Source of the DNA: Methylothermaceae bacteria B42 | Lineage (GTDB): Bacteria; Pseudomonadota; Gammaproteobacteria; Methylococcales; Methylothermaceae | Assembly (NCBI GenBank): GCA_001566965.1 | Contig: LSNW01000032.1 | Span: 372,001-436,000, forward strand | Direction of reading: 5' to 3' | Length of the DNA stretch: 64,000 nt | Shown here: positions 62,808-64,000 of the stretch, piece by piece | Numbering within the stretch: the stretch's first letter is position 1 | How the letters are laid out: each line of letters opens with the position of its first letter | The notes under the pieces: model-generated | What the model saw: only the letters and a program-made list of their open reading frames with translations | Database searches by the model: none | What the model was told of the DNA's origin: nothing | Position numbers and translations under genes: made by a program

Positions 62808-63725
62808 TTAGCTCTGTAAAAACTCAAACCAAAGGGGAAGTGTCAGCATACTCAGCAATGTGGTTACTGTCACCAAAAGGGCATAGAGGCGGCTATCCAA
62901 TCGAAACCGGTCGCACAAGACAATGCCAAACAACATGCTGGGCATCGCCGCTTCCAACACCAACGCTGTACCCTTAACTCCCGCAAAACTCAAATGGCCG
63001 ATCAACCACCAACCAAACACCGGCATTAAAAACAGTTTGAATACGCTCACCGGCAGCACAAAAGGCACCATGGGTCGGCGAAAGGTGCGCCAATCCAGAG
63101 CCAATCCCAGACACAAGAGCATCAAAGGCGTTACCCCTTGCGCCAACATGCTCAAAAATGCCAGAGCCCAGAGTGGCCACTGCAAATCCATTAGATTTAA
63201 CCCGATGGCCACCAGCGCCCCCCAAAGTGGCGGTATTTTCATCAATCCCACCCAAAAAACTTCATCCTTGCCAGAGCTTCCAAAGTTTCTCGCCACCTGA
63301 ATGCCCAGGGTCATGACCAAAGGGGTACAGGCAAACAGATCCAACTGGATTGCCAATAAAGCCGCCCAATCTCCAAAAACCTGTTGAAGCACCGGCAAGC
63401 CCAAAAAAGTCACATTGGGGAAAGTCACCGCCAACCATATTGCACCGGCTTGTTGGGAGGAGATTTTTTTCACCTTGATCCATAAGGCGGTGATCAAGGC
63501 CCCAAAGACGGTAATTGCGATCCCGAAAAAAGAAATCCGGGCTGTCTCCGCTGCGATATCAGCACCGTTCATCAGCTTTAAGATAAGCGCTGGCAGAAAC
63601 AAGTAGTAAACCACCGCCGCCAACACTTGCCGGGTTTGATCGGCATCCATGCCTCCCGGACGGAATAGCCGCCAAAGCCAGCCACAGAAAATCATCAACC
63701 CCATCTGCGCCAGTACGCTCAACAT
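62808..63725 (-). CDS. AEC family (auxin efflux carrier-like) transporter
   Basis: A 305-residue inner-membrane protein with about ten helices. [15 protein letters not shown] near the N-terminus and [20 protein letters not shown] are family features; the C-terminus has [22 protein letters not shown]. It likely moves an organic anion such as malate, but the substrate is unknown. ATG 63725 with AGGAGA upstream is preferred; the frame is open to 63785. Confidence 0.86.
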   Translation of the reverse strand: MLSVLAQMGLMIFCGWLWRLFRPGGMDADQTRQVLAAVVYYLFLPALILKLMNGADIAAETARISFFGIAITVFGALITALWIKVKKISSQQAGAIWLAVTFPNVTFLGLPVLQQVFGDWAALLAIQLDLFACTPLVMTLGIQVARNFGSSGKDEVFWVGLMKIPPLWGALVAIGLNLMDLQWPLWALAFLSMLAQGVTPLMLLCLGLALDWRTFRRPMVPFVLPVSVFKLFLMPVFGWWLIGHLSFAGVKGTALVLEAAMPSMLFGIVLCDRFRLDSRLYALLVTVTTLLSMLTLPLWFEFLQS

Positions 63726-63802
63726 GGAAGTTCTCCTGCACGGGCGGACAAATTCTGTATCATGACCAGCAAAATATTTTCCCAATCAACGTGAGTATTG
63801 CG

Positions 63803-64000
63803 ATGTCATTATCGACTAAATCCATTCCCGTCAACGAACATTTAATCGTCGCCTTGGACTTTCCCTCTCATCAACAGGCCAAAAAGTTGGTGGAAACGCT
63901 GGGAGATGAAGTGTCATTCTATAAAATTGGCCTGGAACTTTTCATGGCCGGCGATTATTTCCAGTTGATTGACTGGCTCCAGCAAAGAAACAAAAAAATT
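63803..64000 (+). CDS. pyrF: Orotidine 5'-phosphate decarboxylase, 5' part (gene runs out of the window)
   Basis: The first 66 codons are visible: [20 protein letters not shown] and [11 protein letters not shown] match the start of the PyrF TIM barrel with the first catalytic Asp (ALDF) and Lys (YKIG). The rest is outside the window. It is divergent from the AEC gene. Confidence 0.93.
   Translation, partial: MSLSTKSIPVNEHLIVALDFPSHQQAKKLVETLGDEVSFYKIGLELFMAGDYFQLIDWLQQRNKKI

Overview
The window looks like chromosome of a gammaproteobacterial methanotroph or close methylotroph (order Methylococcales is the best fit; I cannot name the genus). The basis is the tetrahydromethanopterin (H4MPT) and methylofuran C1-transfer genes (Fae, Mch, beta-RFAP synthase, four ATP-grasp ligases, MfnE/MfnF-like proteins) together with a serine-cycle operon (malyl-CoA lyase, malate thiokinase A and B) and a typical gammaproteobacterial housekeeping backbone (ndk-rlmN-pilW-hisS-yfgM-bamB-der, leuS, queA, fabI, cinA-like, pyrF).

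Layout. 0-10.4 kb (+): end of a secreted calcium-binding (TSP3/dockerin-like) protein, an oxidoreductase, DUF488, an eRF1-like protein, a heavy-metal type RND efflux pair, and a secreted matrixin-type protease coupled to a small secreted partner. 10.4-17.5 kb (-): the housekeeping operon, interrupted by a 176-bp inverted-repeat element behind hisS. 17.5-21.4 kb (+): mcl-mtkA-mtkB and a Uma2-like gene. 21.4-29.2 kb (-): cyclic-nucleotide-binding patatin, DUF3754, MfnE-like kinase, pabB, and a multicopper oxidase with an N-terminal lectin domain. 29.2-30 kb: AT-rich non-coding stretch with an FNR-type dyad, a 5-bp tandem repeat and a palindromic repeat. 30-38.7 kb: the H4MPT/methylofuran biosynthesis island. 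38.9-43.3 kb (-): a second RND pump. 43.4-48.8 kb: tRNA-Arg, DUF2802 and a 57-residue partner, TupA-like protein, a Cys-rich small protein, YpfJ-type peptidase, leuS. 48.9-52.3 kb (+): ParA-like ATPase with an ABC importer. 52.3-52.7 kb: a second 176-bp element followed by what looks like a sigma-54-driven small RNA gene. 52.7-64 kb: membrane protein, queA, tRNA-Leu, moeA, glutaredoxin, thioredoxin 2, rubredoxin, a nuclease, a GGDEF-EAL protein, fabI, CinA-like, AEC transporter and the start of pyrF.

How the genes work together. Fae couples formaldehyde to H4MPT and Mch hydrolyses methenyl-H4MPT. The neighbouring beta-RFAP synthase, ATP-grasp ligases, CitG-like, HisA-like, hydantoinase-like and kinase genes are best read as the biosynthesis set for H4MPT and methylofuran; pABA from PabB is the precursor of the pterin side chain. 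Mcl and Mtk feed assimilated carbon through malyl-CoA to glyoxylate and acetyl-CoA. MoeA and the TupA-like tungstate binder would fit molybdenum/tungsten enzymes such as formate dehydrogenase, although none is encoded here.

The two most unusual signals are not protein genes. First, 52481-52730 has tandem GGCA(A/T)(A/T)TGCC dyads 20 bp apart, a near-consensus -24/-12 promoter, and a roughly 115-nt transcript region closed by a perfect 12-bp stem plus T-run, with an anti-Shine-Dalgarno C/U-rich loop. Second, three copies of a ~53-bp hairpin core lie in the H4MPT island, each flanked by its own locus-specific ~25-bp inverted arms; one copy is read in frame inside an ATP-grasp gene.
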